A stretch of DNA of 8,403 bases from GW2011-AR1 sp964384965 (GCA_964384965.1 CAYLLR010000026.1:1-8403); one strand, 5' to 3'. Numbered from the stretch's first letter, positions 1 to 5,477 are shown. Notes: generated by a model not told the origin, from the sequence alone. Numbers and translations are program-made.

Positions 1-14
1 CCTCTAACAAAAAC

Positions 15-23
15 TTTTATAAA
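15..23 (+). promoter_or_regulatory. Putative TATA box upstream of spt5
   Basis: TTTTATAAA matches the archaeal TATA element. A start about 25 bases downstream would fall near 45, giving a leader of roughly 45 bases before the Spt5 ATG at 91. Most other promoters in the window are leaderless, so this one is different. A GAGGT at 63-67 is about 23 bases from the ATG, too far for a normal Shine-Dalgarno site. An alternative box is the AAAATTTT core of the palindrome at 51-64, which would leave only a short leader. Confidence 0.5.
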
Positions 24-90
24 CCAACTATTTCAATTAATATTACTGCTTCTAAAATTTTAGAGGTAGTGGATACACAAAATTTAGAAA

Positions 91-540
91 ATGATATATA
101 TTATAAAAGTTCAGACGAACAAGGAAGATTCGGCAGTTGGAATGATTGCTGAGAGGGCAAAGAAAAAAAAATTGAATGTCTACTCTGTTTTAAGACCCCA
201 TGGCCTTAGAGGATATATTATTTTAGAATCCGAAGATAGGGATTCTGCTGAAGAGGCGGTTTATAATTTGCCCTACATTAAAGGCATAATCGGAAGAACT
301 ATTTCATATGATGAAATAAAAAATATGCTTGAGCAAAATGCTACAACTGTTTCAATTAGAATTGGGGATATTGTAGAGATAATCAGTTCTACACTTAAAG
401 GGGAAAAAGCAAAAGTTTTAAGAATAGACAAACAAAAAGAAGAAGTGGTGGTAAGTTTGCTTGGAGCAGTTGTTCCATTACCCGTTACAATTAAATTGGA
501 CAATGTTAAGGTTATAAGGAGGGAAGAGGAAGGAGAATAA
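91..540 (+). CDS. spt5: Transcription elongation factor Spt5 (NusG family)
   Basis: This 149-residue protein is the archaeal Spt5, which binds the RNA polymerase clamp with Spt4 and keeps the elongation complex closed and processive. Residues 1-82 form the NGN domain, with the conserved block around LRPHGLRGYIILE (34-46). Residues 88-145 form a single KOW domain, recognisable by IGDIVEI (91-97) followed by LKGEKAKVLRID (102-113). Length and domain order are normal for archaea. The ATG at 91 is the only good start, because an in-frame TAG lies just upstream at 67-69. The gene ends one base before uL11, the usual archaeal neighbour, so the two are co-transcribed. SecE, often found upstream, is not visible in the 90 bases before it. 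Confidence 0.95.
   Translation: MIYIIKVQTNKEDSAVGMIAERAKKKKLNVYSVLRPHGLRGYIILESEDRDSAEEAVYNLPYIKGIIGRTISYDEIKNMLEQNATTVSIRIGDIVEIISSTLKGEKAKVLRIDKQKEEVVVSLLGAVVPLPVTIKLDNVKVIRREEEGE
532..535 (+). promoter_or_regulatory. Shine-Dalgarno site of the uL11 gene
   Basis: GGAG within the purine-rich end of spt5 lies 6 bases before the uL11 ATG at 542. It is the only convincing, well-spaced SD site found at a gene start in this window. It sits at an internal operon gene, fitting the pattern of SD use inside operons and leaderless starts elsewhere. Confidence 0.7.
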
Positions 541-541
541 A

Positions 542-1171
542 ATGCAAATAAAATTACTCGTCGAGGGAGGTGCAATGAAGCCCGGACCGGCACTTAGCCA
601 AAAACTTGGACCTGCTGGAATACCTTTAAATAAAGTTATTGAAAAAGTTAATAGTGCTACAAATTCATTTAAAGGTATGAAGGTTCCCGTAGAACTTGAA
701 GTTGACTTGAATACGAAGGAATTTGAAATTCAAGTTTTTTCACCTCCTGTTTCTGAATTGATAAAAAAAGAAGCAGGTATTCAGAAGGGTTCTGGACTTC
801 AGGAGAAAGTTAAAATGGCTAACCTTTCAATTGAACAAATAATTTCTATTTCTGAGGCAAAAATGGCAAACCTTCTCTGTAAAGATTTGAAAAGTGCAGT
901 TAAAACTATTTTGGGAAGTTGCGTCAGTCTCGGCATCTTAGTCGAGAATCTCAACCCTATTGAAGTGGAAAAATTGGTCGACGAAGGAAAATTTGATAAA
1001 GAAATAGAAAATAGAAAAATTGAAACTTCCGAGGAAAAGAAAAAAGAATTAAAAGAATTCTTTGATAAATTGAAAGAAGAACAAGATAAAAAATTAAAGT
1101 TAGAAATTGAAAAGAAAGAAGAATCAGCTCCTGAAGAAGCTTCCAAGGAAGAGGTTCCGAAAAAAAAATGA
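542..1171 (+). CDS. rpl11: Large ribosomal subunit protein uL11 with acidic/basic C-terminal tail
   Basis: This 209-residue protein is uL11, which forms the GTPase-associated centre of the 50S subunit with 23S rRNA and the stalk. The N-terminal domain carries the family pattern GGAMKPGPALSQKLGPAGIPLN (9-30, given here for orientation in two parts: GGAMKPGPAL and SQKLGPAGIPLN) and FKGMKVPV (43-50). The C-terminal RNA-binding domain runs from about 72 to 155, with IQKGSG (80-85) and ILGSCVSLGI (123-132). Archaeal uL11 usually ends near residue 160. Here about 45 extra residues (165-209) follow, almost all Glu, Lys and Leu, predicted as a charged helix ending in PKKK. The gene follows spt5 by one base with a good SD. 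The L1, L10 and L12 genes that commonly follow in archaea are absent. Confidence 0.95.
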   Translation: MQIKLLVEGGAMKPGPALSQKLGPAGIPLNKVIEKVNSATNSFKGMKVPVELEVDLNTKEFEIQVFSPPVSELIKKEAGIQKGSGLQEKVKMANLSIEQIISISEAKMANLLCKDLKSAVKTILGSCVSLGILVENLNPIEVEKLVDEGKFDKEIENRKIETSEEKKKELKEFFDKLKEEQDKKLKLEIEKKEESAPEEASKEEVPKKK

Positions 1172-1225
1172 TTTATCAACGAGGTAAATTTAAAATAAAT
1201 TTTTTAAATTTTAAAAAGAAATAAA

Positions 1226-1233
1226 TTTATAAA
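1226..1233 (+). promoter_or_regulatory. TATA box for the tRNA-Pro/eL43/rpoP unit
   Basis: TTTATAAA is centred about 28 bases before the first base of tRNA-Pro, with A-rich BRE-like sequence in front. That puts the expected start within a few bases of the tRNA 5' end. It is the only clear promoter between uL11 and eL43, so it probably drives the downstream protein genes too. Confidence 0.65.
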
Positions 1234-1257
1234 TTACTTCACGCTCCAATGATGTAT

Positions 1258-1330
1258 GGGGCTGTGGGGTAGCCTGGTAGCCTTTCAGGTTTGGGACCTG
1301 ACGACCCCGGTTCAAATCCGGGCAGCCCCA
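1258..1330 (+). tRNA. tRNA-Pro (anticodon UGG)
   Basis: A full 73-base cloverleaf can be folded by eye. The 7-bp acceptor stem is GGGGCTG (1258-1264) with CAGCCCC (1323-1329), and A1330 is the discriminator. The D stem is GGGT/GCCT with two G-U pairs. The anticodon stem is TCAGG/CCTGA (1285-1289, 1297-1301) around the loop TTTGGGA, which places TGG at 1292-1294. The T stem is CCCGG/CCGGG around TTCAAAT (1311-1317). There is no intron, and the 3' CCA is not encoded (TTT follows). The UGG anticodon reads CCA and, with wobble, other proline codons. The tRNA lies 18 bases upstream of eL43 in the same orientation. Confidence 0.96.
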
Positions 1331-1348
1331 TTTAAAAATTCGAAAAAA

Positions 1349-1567
1349 ATGACGACAAAATCAAAAAAAACAAAATCTTCAGGAAGATTTGGACCGAGAT
1401 ACGGAAAAACGGTAAAAAACAGACTTGTAAAAATTGAATCAAAACAGAGAGTCAGACAAAAATGTCCTTTTTGTGAAAGGATGGGGGTTAAGAGAGTATC
1501 AAAGGGAGTTTGGAATTGTCCAAAATGCAAAAAAAAATTTGCATCCGACACATATTATTTAAACTAA
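1349..1567 (+). CDS. rpl37ae: Large ribosomal subunit protein eL43 (L37Ae)
   Basis: This 72-residue zinc-ribbon protein of the 50S subunit has the family signature FGPRYGKTVKNRLVKIE (14-30) and a C-x2-C...C-x2-C ribbon with cysteines 39, 42, 57 and 60, between them the conserved KGVWNCPKC (52-60). A longer reading frame extends back to 1256, but that part is the tRNA-Pro gene, so the start is the ATG at 1349. There is no SD; the 18-base gap after the tRNA is A-rich. No TATA box fits an independent transcript, so the mRNA end is probably made by tRNA 3' processing. The rpoP gene follows after 19 bases. Confidence 0.95.
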   Translation: MTTKSKKTKSSGRFGPRYGKTVKNRLVKIESKQRVRQKCPFCERMGVKRVSKGVWNCPKCKKKFASDTYYLN

Positions 1568-1586
1568 AAAATTCAAAAAAAATAAA

Positions 1587-1724
1587 ATGACAACATACAA
1601 GTGCTTTAAGTGCAATAAGGAAATGAGCAGTGAGGATTTGAAAAAAAGATTCAAATGTCCACATTGTGATTCAAAAATTTTCTTTAAACCAAGAAGAAAA
1701 GTAAAAACAATTAAAGCAGAATAA
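1587..1724 (+). CDS. rpoP: DNA-directed RNA polymerase subunit P (Rpb12-like)
   Basis: This 45-residue protein starts MTTYKCFKCNKEMS and has the RpoP zinc ribbon, C6-x2-C9 and C24-x2-C27, within KRFKCPHCDSKIFFKPRRK (20-38). The basic tail VKTIKAE is also typical. RpoP/Rpb12 is a small subunit at the Rpo3/Rpo10/Rpo11/Rpo12 assembly platform of archaeal RNA polymerase. Its place directly after eL43 is the conserved archaeal order. It has no SD and no TATA box of its own, and its A-rich start region closely resembles that of eL43. In many euryarchaea a pcc1 (KEOPS) gene lies between rpoP and prefoldin beta; it is missing here. Confidence 0.94.
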   Translation: MTTYKCFKCNKEMSSEDLKKRFKCPHCDSKIFFKPRRKVKTIKAE

Positions 1725-1749
1725 TTAAGTTAATCCATAGAGGATTTAA

Positions 1750-1759
1750 TTTATAAAAA
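1750..1759 (+). promoter_or_regulatory. TATA box of prefoldin beta (leaderless)
   Basis: TTTATAAAAA is centred about 28 bases before the ATG at 1782, so the transcript should begin at or very close to the start codon. The A-rich bases before the ATG contain no SD. Confidence 0.65.
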
Positions 1760-1781
1760 GATTTTACTAAAAAAAGAAAAA

Positions 1782-2105
1782 ATGGAACAAGAAAAAATTG
1801 AACAAATGCAGTTTTTCGAGCAAAATTTACACGCAATTTTAATGCAAAAACAAGCATTTCAGATGGAATTAAATGAAACTTTGTCGGCACTTAAAGAGAT
1901 TGAAAAAACTAAAGAAAGTGTTTACAAACTTATTGGTCAATTAATGATAAAGATTCCAAATAGCCAAATAATAGAAGAGCTAAAAAATAAAGAAAAATTG
2001 ATTAGAATAAGGTTAAAAAAATTGGAAGAACAGGAAGAAAAATTCAGTTCCGAAAGCAAAAAAATAAGGGAAGAAATTATTAAGGATTCTAAAAAGAAGG
2101 GATAA
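1782..2105 (+). CDS. pfdB: Prefoldin subunit beta
   Basis: This 107-residue protein is the beta subunit of the archaeal prefoldin hexamer (two alpha, four beta), a cytosolic holdase that passes unfolded proteins to the thermosome. It is nearly all helix: an N-terminal coiled coil (about 1-45) rich in Gln and Glu, the conserved turn region with SVYKLIGQLMIKIP (46-59) that forms the beta-hairpins, and a C-terminal coiled coil (about 62-105) with the family hallmark RLKKLEEQEEKF (77-88). Length is near the family norm of 110-120. It follows rpoP, as in other archaea, but has its own leaderless promoter. Confidence 0.92.
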   Translation: MEQEKIEQMQFFEQNLHAILMQKQAFQMELNETLSALKEIEKTKESVYKLIGQLMIKIPNSQIIEELKNKEKLIRIRLKKLEEQEEKFSSESKKIREEIIKDSKKKG

Positions 2106-2115
2106 TTTTTTATTC
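2106..2115 (+). terminator. Short oligo-T terminator after pfdB
   Basis: TTTTTTATTC begins directly after the pfdB stop codon. Oligo-T runs are the usual archaeal intrinsic termination signal. The run is short, so termination may be only partial. Confidence 0.4.
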
Positions 2116-2150
2116 AGACCAAAGAAATATTATAAAATACCCCCGAAATA

Positions 2151-2158
2151 TTTATAAA
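2151..2158 (+). promoter_or_regulatory. TATA box of sepF (leaderless)
   Basis: TTTATAAA is centred about 25 bases before the ATG at 2180, with GAAATA just upstream as a BRE-like element. No SD precedes the ATG. Confidence 0.7.
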
Positions 2159-2179
2159 GAATTCACATTTAAAATTAAC

Positions 2180-2575
2180 ATGGTGTTCAAAAAATTTAAA
2201 AAGGCATTTTTAGGATCTAACGAGAATTTTGTTGATGACGAATATCTGGAAATTGATTTAAATCAAGAAAAGAAAGAAAACAAGATTTTGGTAAAATTGT
2301 TCAATCTAAATGATTACGAAGATTCGACCCAAATTCTTGATTCCTTAAGAGAGGGATATACCATTGCCGTTATAGATATTAGAACTCTTAAGAAAAAAGA
2401 CCCAATTGAACTTAAAAGAGCTATTTCAAAAATAAAAAAGACTTCCGACGCTCTCGAAGGAACAATTGCTGGATTTGGAGAAAACATTGTTGTTGTAACA
2501 CCTTCATTTGCAAAAGTTGTAAAACATTCTCCAAAAGTGAAGCCCAACGAAAAGAAGAGATTGGAAGAGTTCTAA
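2180..2575 (+). CDS. sepF: SepF-like cell-division protein
   Basis: This 131-residue protein is an archaeal SepF, which anchors FtsZ to the membrane at the division site. Residues 1-12 (MVFKKFKKAFLG) form the short basic amphipathic membrane-binding helix. After a linker with the typical YLEIDL (22-27), the core SepF domain spans about 35-118. It includes LREGYTIAVIDIRTLKKKDP (56-75), the helix ELKRAISKIKKTSDALEG and the final strands IAGFGENIVVVTP (96-108). FtsZ1/FtsZ2 are not in the window. The gene stands alone, with a leaderless promoter and an oligo-T terminator. Confidence 0.9.
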   Translation: MVFKKFKKAFLGSNENFVDDEYLEIDLNQEKKENKILVKLFNLNDYEDSTQILDSLREGYTIAVIDIRTLKKKDPIELKRAISKIKKTSDALEGTIAGFGENIVVVTPSFAKVVKHSPKVKPNEKKRLEEF

Positions 2576-2579
2576 ACGT

Positions 2580-2600
2580 ATTTTTATTTTATTCTTGTCT
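2580..2600 (+). terminator. Oligo-T terminator after sepF
   Basis: The stretch starting five bases after the sepF stop has T runs of 5 and 4 and is almost entirely T, matching the archaeal intrinsic terminator pattern. Confidence 0.5.
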
Positions 2601-2605
2601 TTAAG

Positions 2606-2695
2606 TTAAAAGATTGTTTGTGGAGAAATTTCGTACTTAGGTAACAGGCCACCTTCTTTCCAAATAGATTATTTCAGTTTCTCACAAACTTTTAA
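2606..2695. repeat. Long interrupted inverted repeat before the dph2-like gene
   Basis: The left arm is TTAAAA (2606-2611), GTTTGTG (2616-2622) and AGAAA (2624-2628). It pairs with TTTCT (2678-2682), CACAAAC (2683-2689) and TTTTAA (2690-2695): 18 pairs with bulges of 4 and 1 bases. Inside the 49-base loop, AGGT (2639-2642) can pair with ACCT (2651-2654). The right arm overlaps the TATA element of the next gene. It may be a regulatory site, a small structured RNA on either strand, or the remnant of one. No known RNA family was recognised. Confidence 0.5.
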
Positions 2696-2698
2696 AAT
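2690..2698 (+). promoter_or_regulatory. TATA box of the dph2-like gene (leaderless)
   Basis: TTTTAAAAT is centred about 26 bases before the ATG at 2720. The spacing supports 2720 as the true start and therefore supports the shortened protein. It overlaps the right arm of the inverted repeat 2606-2695. Confidence 0.6.
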
Positions 2699-2719
2699 AC
2701 CTATTTATTTAATTTTGTC

Positions 2720-3349
2720 ATGGAAATAATTTTCATTCCGGCAAAAATTAAGAAAGAACCAGATTATTCCAAAATTAGTGAAATAATTAATAAAAAAATT
2801 TCTGAAAAAAAAATTGCTCTTTGTTATTCAAATCAATTTATTGAAATTGCAGAGAAAATTGAAAAAATCATTAATAAAAAAGTCATTCAAAAAATTCAAA
2901 TTTTGGGATGCAGTAATCCCAAATTTTCTAAAGAAGTTGAGGCCATAATACTAATCGGGCAAGGAAAATTTCACTCAGTCTCCCTTGCTTATGAGTCCAA
3001 ATTACCCACCTATATTTTGGAAGGAGAAGAAATTAAAAAAATAAACAAAGAAGAAATTAAAAAAATGGAAGATAAAGAGAAAAGGATGTATCTAAAATAT
3101 TTAAATTCTGATAAAGTTGGAATTTTAATTACAACAAAACCTGGACAACAAAGAATCCAGAAAGCATTGAAATTTAGTAAAAACCTAAAAGAAAAGAAAA
3201 AATATCTTTTTCTTACGAACGATATAAATCCTCAAGAATTCGAAAATTTTCAAATTGATTGTTGGATTAATACCGCTTGTCCGAGAATTGACCTGACGGA
3301 TGGAGAAATTCTTAATTTAGAAAAATTAAAAAAAATGGAAGAAAATTAA
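2720..3349 (+). CDS. dph2: Dph2-like diphthamide synthesis protein lacking domain 1
   Basis: This 209-residue protein matches domains 2 and 3 of archaeal Dph2, the radical-SAM-like Fe-S enzyme that transfers the 3-amino-3-carboxypropyl group of SAM to a histidine of EF-2, the first step of diphthamide synthesis. Visible motifs are QILGCSN (60-66, second conserved Cys at 64), LIGQGKFHSVSLA (78-90), GILITTKPGQQR (134-145) and NTACPRIDLTD (184-194, third conserved Cys at 187). The usual archaeal protein has about 340 residues; here its start MEIIFIPA aligns with the strand opening domain 2, so domain 1 and the first cluster cysteine are absent. An extra Cys at 35 and one at 181 exist. The TATA spacing and the sepF gene 144 bases upstream leave no room for the missing part. 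It ends with a 4-base convergent overlap with the next gene. Confidence 0.8.
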   Translation: MEIIFIPAKIKKEPDYSKISEIINKKISEKKIALCYSNQFIEIAEKIEKIINKKVIQKIQILGCSNPKFSKEVEAIILIGQGKFHSVSLAYESKLPTYILEGEEIKKINKEEIKKMEDKEKRMYLKYLNSDKVGILITTKPGQQRIQKALKFSKNLKEKKKYLFLTNDINPQEFENFQIDCWINTACPRIDLTDGEILNLEKLKKMEEN

Positions 3350-3738
3350 ATCTTCGCCATTGAAAAGACGGTTTTTATTGCAACAACTATTGTTGCCGGA
3401 ACAAAGAGGGTGAGTAATGCTGAAAAAGTTGAAGCCACGATATCCACAATCCCGATACCAATCAAAGAACCTGTGACACTTTCCATCCCGAATTTGCTTA
3501 CCAAAACCAATATAGCCCCAGTTAATAAAAAAGTTTGAGATTCTTTTTCTGGAACATTTATCTTAAATCCGACTACCAATCCCAATAAAACAAGGATTCC
3601 GTAAATAAATGAACTGTATTGGGTTAATTTCGAGAAAGGCAAAATGGAACCGGTGCTAATCCCAATTATAACTGCCAAAATGACCCCTATTAAAAAAGAC
3701 CACGCCCCGACGGAATTTTCTTTTGCTCTTAATGCCAT
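3346..3738 (-). CDS. Small 4-helix membrane protein, unknown function
   Basis: This 130-residue protein is strongly hydrophobic. Membrane segments are likely at about 13-32, 42-60, 68-83 and 92-122 (the last possibly two short helices). Gly is common in the helices, and the loops are short (for example INVPEKESQT, 60-69). No catalytic motif was recognised, and no family name can be given with confidence. The start ATG (3736-3738) is supported by a TATA element about 31 bases upstream. The gene diverges from the S-layer-like gene and shares with it a region containing a 20-bp palindrome. Its end overlaps the end of the dph2-like gene by 4 bases. Confidence 0.75.
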   Translation of the reverse strand: MALRAKENSVGAWSFLIGVILAVIIGISTGSILPFSKLTQYSSFIYGILVLLGLVVGFKINVPEKESQTFLLTGAILVLVSKFGMESVTGSLIGIGIVDIVASTFSALLTLFVPATIVVAIKTVFSMAKI

Positions 3739-3765
3739 TTTCTCTTAAATTTTTAGGTAAGAAGG

Positions 3766-3773
3766 ATATATAA
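3766..3773 (-). promoter_or_regulatory. TATA box of the 4-helix membrane protein gene
   Basis: On the minus strand this reads TTATATAT, centred about 31 bases before the ATG. It is immediately next to the palindrome 3776-3795, which takes the position of the BRE. Confidence 0.6.
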
Positions 3774-3775
3774 GT

Positions 3776-3795
3776 TTTTTCTAAATTTAGAAAAA
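3776..3795. promoter_or_regulatory. Perfect 20-bp palindrome between divergent promoters (candidate operator)
   Basis: TTTTTCTAAATTTAGAAAAA is its own reverse complement over all 20 bases. It lies in the 113-base gap between divergent genes, touching the BRE side of the minus-strand TATA box and 24 bases from the plus-strand TATA box. Such a placement suits a dimeric regulator acting on one or both promoters. The core half-site TCTAAA/TTTAGA also occurs at 51-64 before spt5. Confidence 0.45.
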
Positions 3796-3819
3796 CCTAT
3801 ATTTTGGACAATACAAAAC

Positions 3820-3827
3820 TTTATAAA
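3820..3827 (+). promoter_or_regulatory. TATA box of the S-layer-like gene (leaderless)
   Basis: TTTATAAA is centred about 28 bases before the ATG at 3852. An out-of-frame ATG at 3844 opens only a four-codon frame and is not the start. Confidence 0.7.
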
Positions 3828-3851
3828 TGGATGTAACTCTAAAATGGTAAA

Positions 3852-5477
3852 ATGAAAAGAATCACAAGCATAATCTTCGTATTCGCGTTTGCATTCATAA
3901 TTTTTTCCAGCTTTGCTGGAGCAACTTTAACGACATCTTCTATTCCAAATTTAAACCAAACCAGTGGTTCTTTCACTTTTAGTGTTTCAAGCGATGCTAA
4001 TGAATCTGTCAATGTGACTATTTCCGAAATTGTTCAAGGGTCGAGAAAAATTAGTTTTTCCTCGTCTTCATTTGAGCTTAATGACTCACTGAACAATAGG
4101 ACTAAAGAGGTGACAATTGATTATGTAGTTGATTCTGGATTTTCTTTTGACTTGGGTAAAACTTATTATACAACTATGACAATCGAGGGAACAAATTCCA
4201 CCGCAATATCCAAAAAGATTATTTTCAAAGAAACAGATTATTGTAGTGGTGTTGGTAATCAAGGGAATTTGGAGATTAGGGATATGAATTTTGACGTAAT
4301 TAAAGGTTTCGGAGATTCTGATAGGTATTGGTATTTGATGGATAATGTGGAAGTGGAAGTGGAAGTCGATAATAAAGGGAGCTGGGATATCCAAAATGTA
4401 AAAGTTGAATGGGAAATCGATACGACAAACGGAGAAAAAATAATGGACGGAGATGTTAGTGATTTTGACTTAAGTTATAGGGAAGATAACAAAGCTATTA
4501 TTTCATTCAAGCTTGACCAAGATTTTAGAAGGTTCGAAGGAGAGGACGCGGTCTTTTATGTCCGGGCTACAGGAAGAATAGATGACAAAGATAGCCAGTA
4601 TGACAACGAGGATAGTTGTAGTTATAGTTCTAAAAAAATCAATGTGAGAACAAGGGATGATTTTATGATTGTGGATGACTTGAAGATTAATGGTGAAAAA
4701 GTTGAAAGGAACAACGTTCTCAAAACCCCCATTTCATGTGATTCAGAGGTTGATGTTTCGGGGTTGGTATATAATATTGGAAGAGATAAACAAAGGGATT
4801 CTTATGTTGAGGTTTATAACAAGGATTTGAAAATTGGAAAAAGAATTGATTTATCGGACATTAACGGATTCAATTCTGAAAATTTGAACTTACAGTTCAA
4901 GATTCCAAAGGATGCTAAAGAAAAAACATACCCTCTTGAATTTATGGTTTATGACAGGAATAATGATGTTTTTCAAAACCAAGAAAAAGACGACTCAAAG
5001 ACAGTTGTTTATTTTAAAGTGAAAGGTAATTGTAAAATTGAAGATCCGACTGTTAATGTTGAGTTGAGTTCTCCTGAAGCAAAAGAAGGGGAAGATATGG
5101 TAATCAAAGTTTATTTAAGAAATAACGACGTAAAAAATGCAACTTTTACAATAAGTGCGGATAATTTTAATTCGTGGGCTACACTAAAACAAATTGACCC
5201 TGAAACGCTTATCTTAAAATCCGGGACTTCAAAAGAGATTTATTTAACATTCAAATTAAAAGACAAGAGTGTGGGTGAGCAACAGTTTAATTTAATCATA
5301 ACTGGAAATGGAGATCTTTTAGTAAATAAACCGGTTTTGATAGACGTTCAGGAGGGTTCATTCTGGAAATCTAATTTTGGAAGTCTCGATTGGAAAATTG
5401 TAGGGATAATTATTTTAAATCTTATTCTTATTATTGCTATAATTGTTGTAGCAAGAAGGGTCCTTAGAAAAAAATAG
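3852..5477 (+). CDS. Secreted S-layer-like protein with Ig-like domains and C-terminal sorting-type helix
   Basis: This 541-residue protein has a signal peptide (about 1-24, basic start, hydrophobic 8-18, cut after FAGA). The N-terminal part (25-125) is Ser/Thr/Asn-rich with six N-glycosylation sequons (N35, N50, N54, N77, N82, N115). Three Ig-like parts follow: about 137-266 with a CARDB/COG1361-style strand pair EVEVDNKGSWDIQNVKVEW; about 270-394, with Cys296 and Cys394 placed to close it; and about 398-500. Cys131 and Cys256 could form another disulfide. The end has the tripartite look of an archaeosortase substrate or a simple membrane anchor: a short linker, one helix (516-534) and the tail RRVLRKK. 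The archaeosortase-like gene follows 52 bases later. It is probably an S-layer or envelope protein; the exact role is not known. Confidence 0.8.
   Translation: MKRITSIIFVFAFAFIIFSSFAGATLTTSSIPNLNQTSGSFTFSVSSDANESVNVTISEIVQGSRKISFSSSSFELNDSLNNRTKEVTIDYVVDSGFSFDLGKTYYTTMTIEGTNSTAISKKIIFKETDYCSGVGNQGNLEIRDMNFDVIKGFGDSDRYWYLMDNVEVEVEVDNKGSWDIQNVKVEWEIDTTNGEKIMDGDVSDFDLSYREDNKAIISFKLDQDFRRFEGEDAVFYVRATGRIDDKDSQYDNEDSCSYSSKKINVRTRDDFMIVDDLKINGEKVERNNVLKTPISCDSEVDVSGLVYNIGRDKQRDSYVEVYNKDLKIGKRIDLSDINGFNSENLNLQFKIPKDAKEKTYPLEFMVYDRNNDVFQNQEKDDSKTVVYFKVKGNCKIEDPTVNVELSSPEAKEGEDMVIKVYLRNNDVKNATFTISADNFNSWATLKQIDPETLILKSGTSKEIYLTFKLKDKSVGEQQFNLIITGNGDLLVNKPVLIDVQEGSFWKSNFGSLDWKIVGIIILNLILIIAIIVVARRVLRKK

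Noticed and set aside
273..593. Minus-strand open frame across spt5
   Set aside because: It lies antisense to a clear gene, and its Ser/Leu-rich translation is typical of such shadows.
799..1179. Minus-strand open frame across uL11
   Set aside because: It is the antisense of the Glu/Lys-rich tail, giving a Phe/Ser-rich protein with no recognisable features.
1256..1348. Extension of the eL43 reading frame back to an ATG at 1256
   Set aside because: The extra 31 codons are the tRNA-Pro gene, and the protein similarity begins after the ATG at 1349.
2576..2719. A missing Dph2 domain 1 encoded just upstream, lost by a frameshift
   Set aside because: Only 144 bases separate sepF from the start, with stops and an oligo-T terminator in them; a first domain needs about 300 bases.
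4347..4364. Three tandem GTGGAA units in the S-layer-like gene
   Set aside because: They encode the alternating EVEVEV of a beta strand; three copies are too few to call a phase-variable or mobile repeat.
4086..4394. Minus-strand open frame across the S-layer-like gene
   Set aside because: It is antisense to a well-supported secreted protein and its His/Ile/Phe-rich content follows from that.
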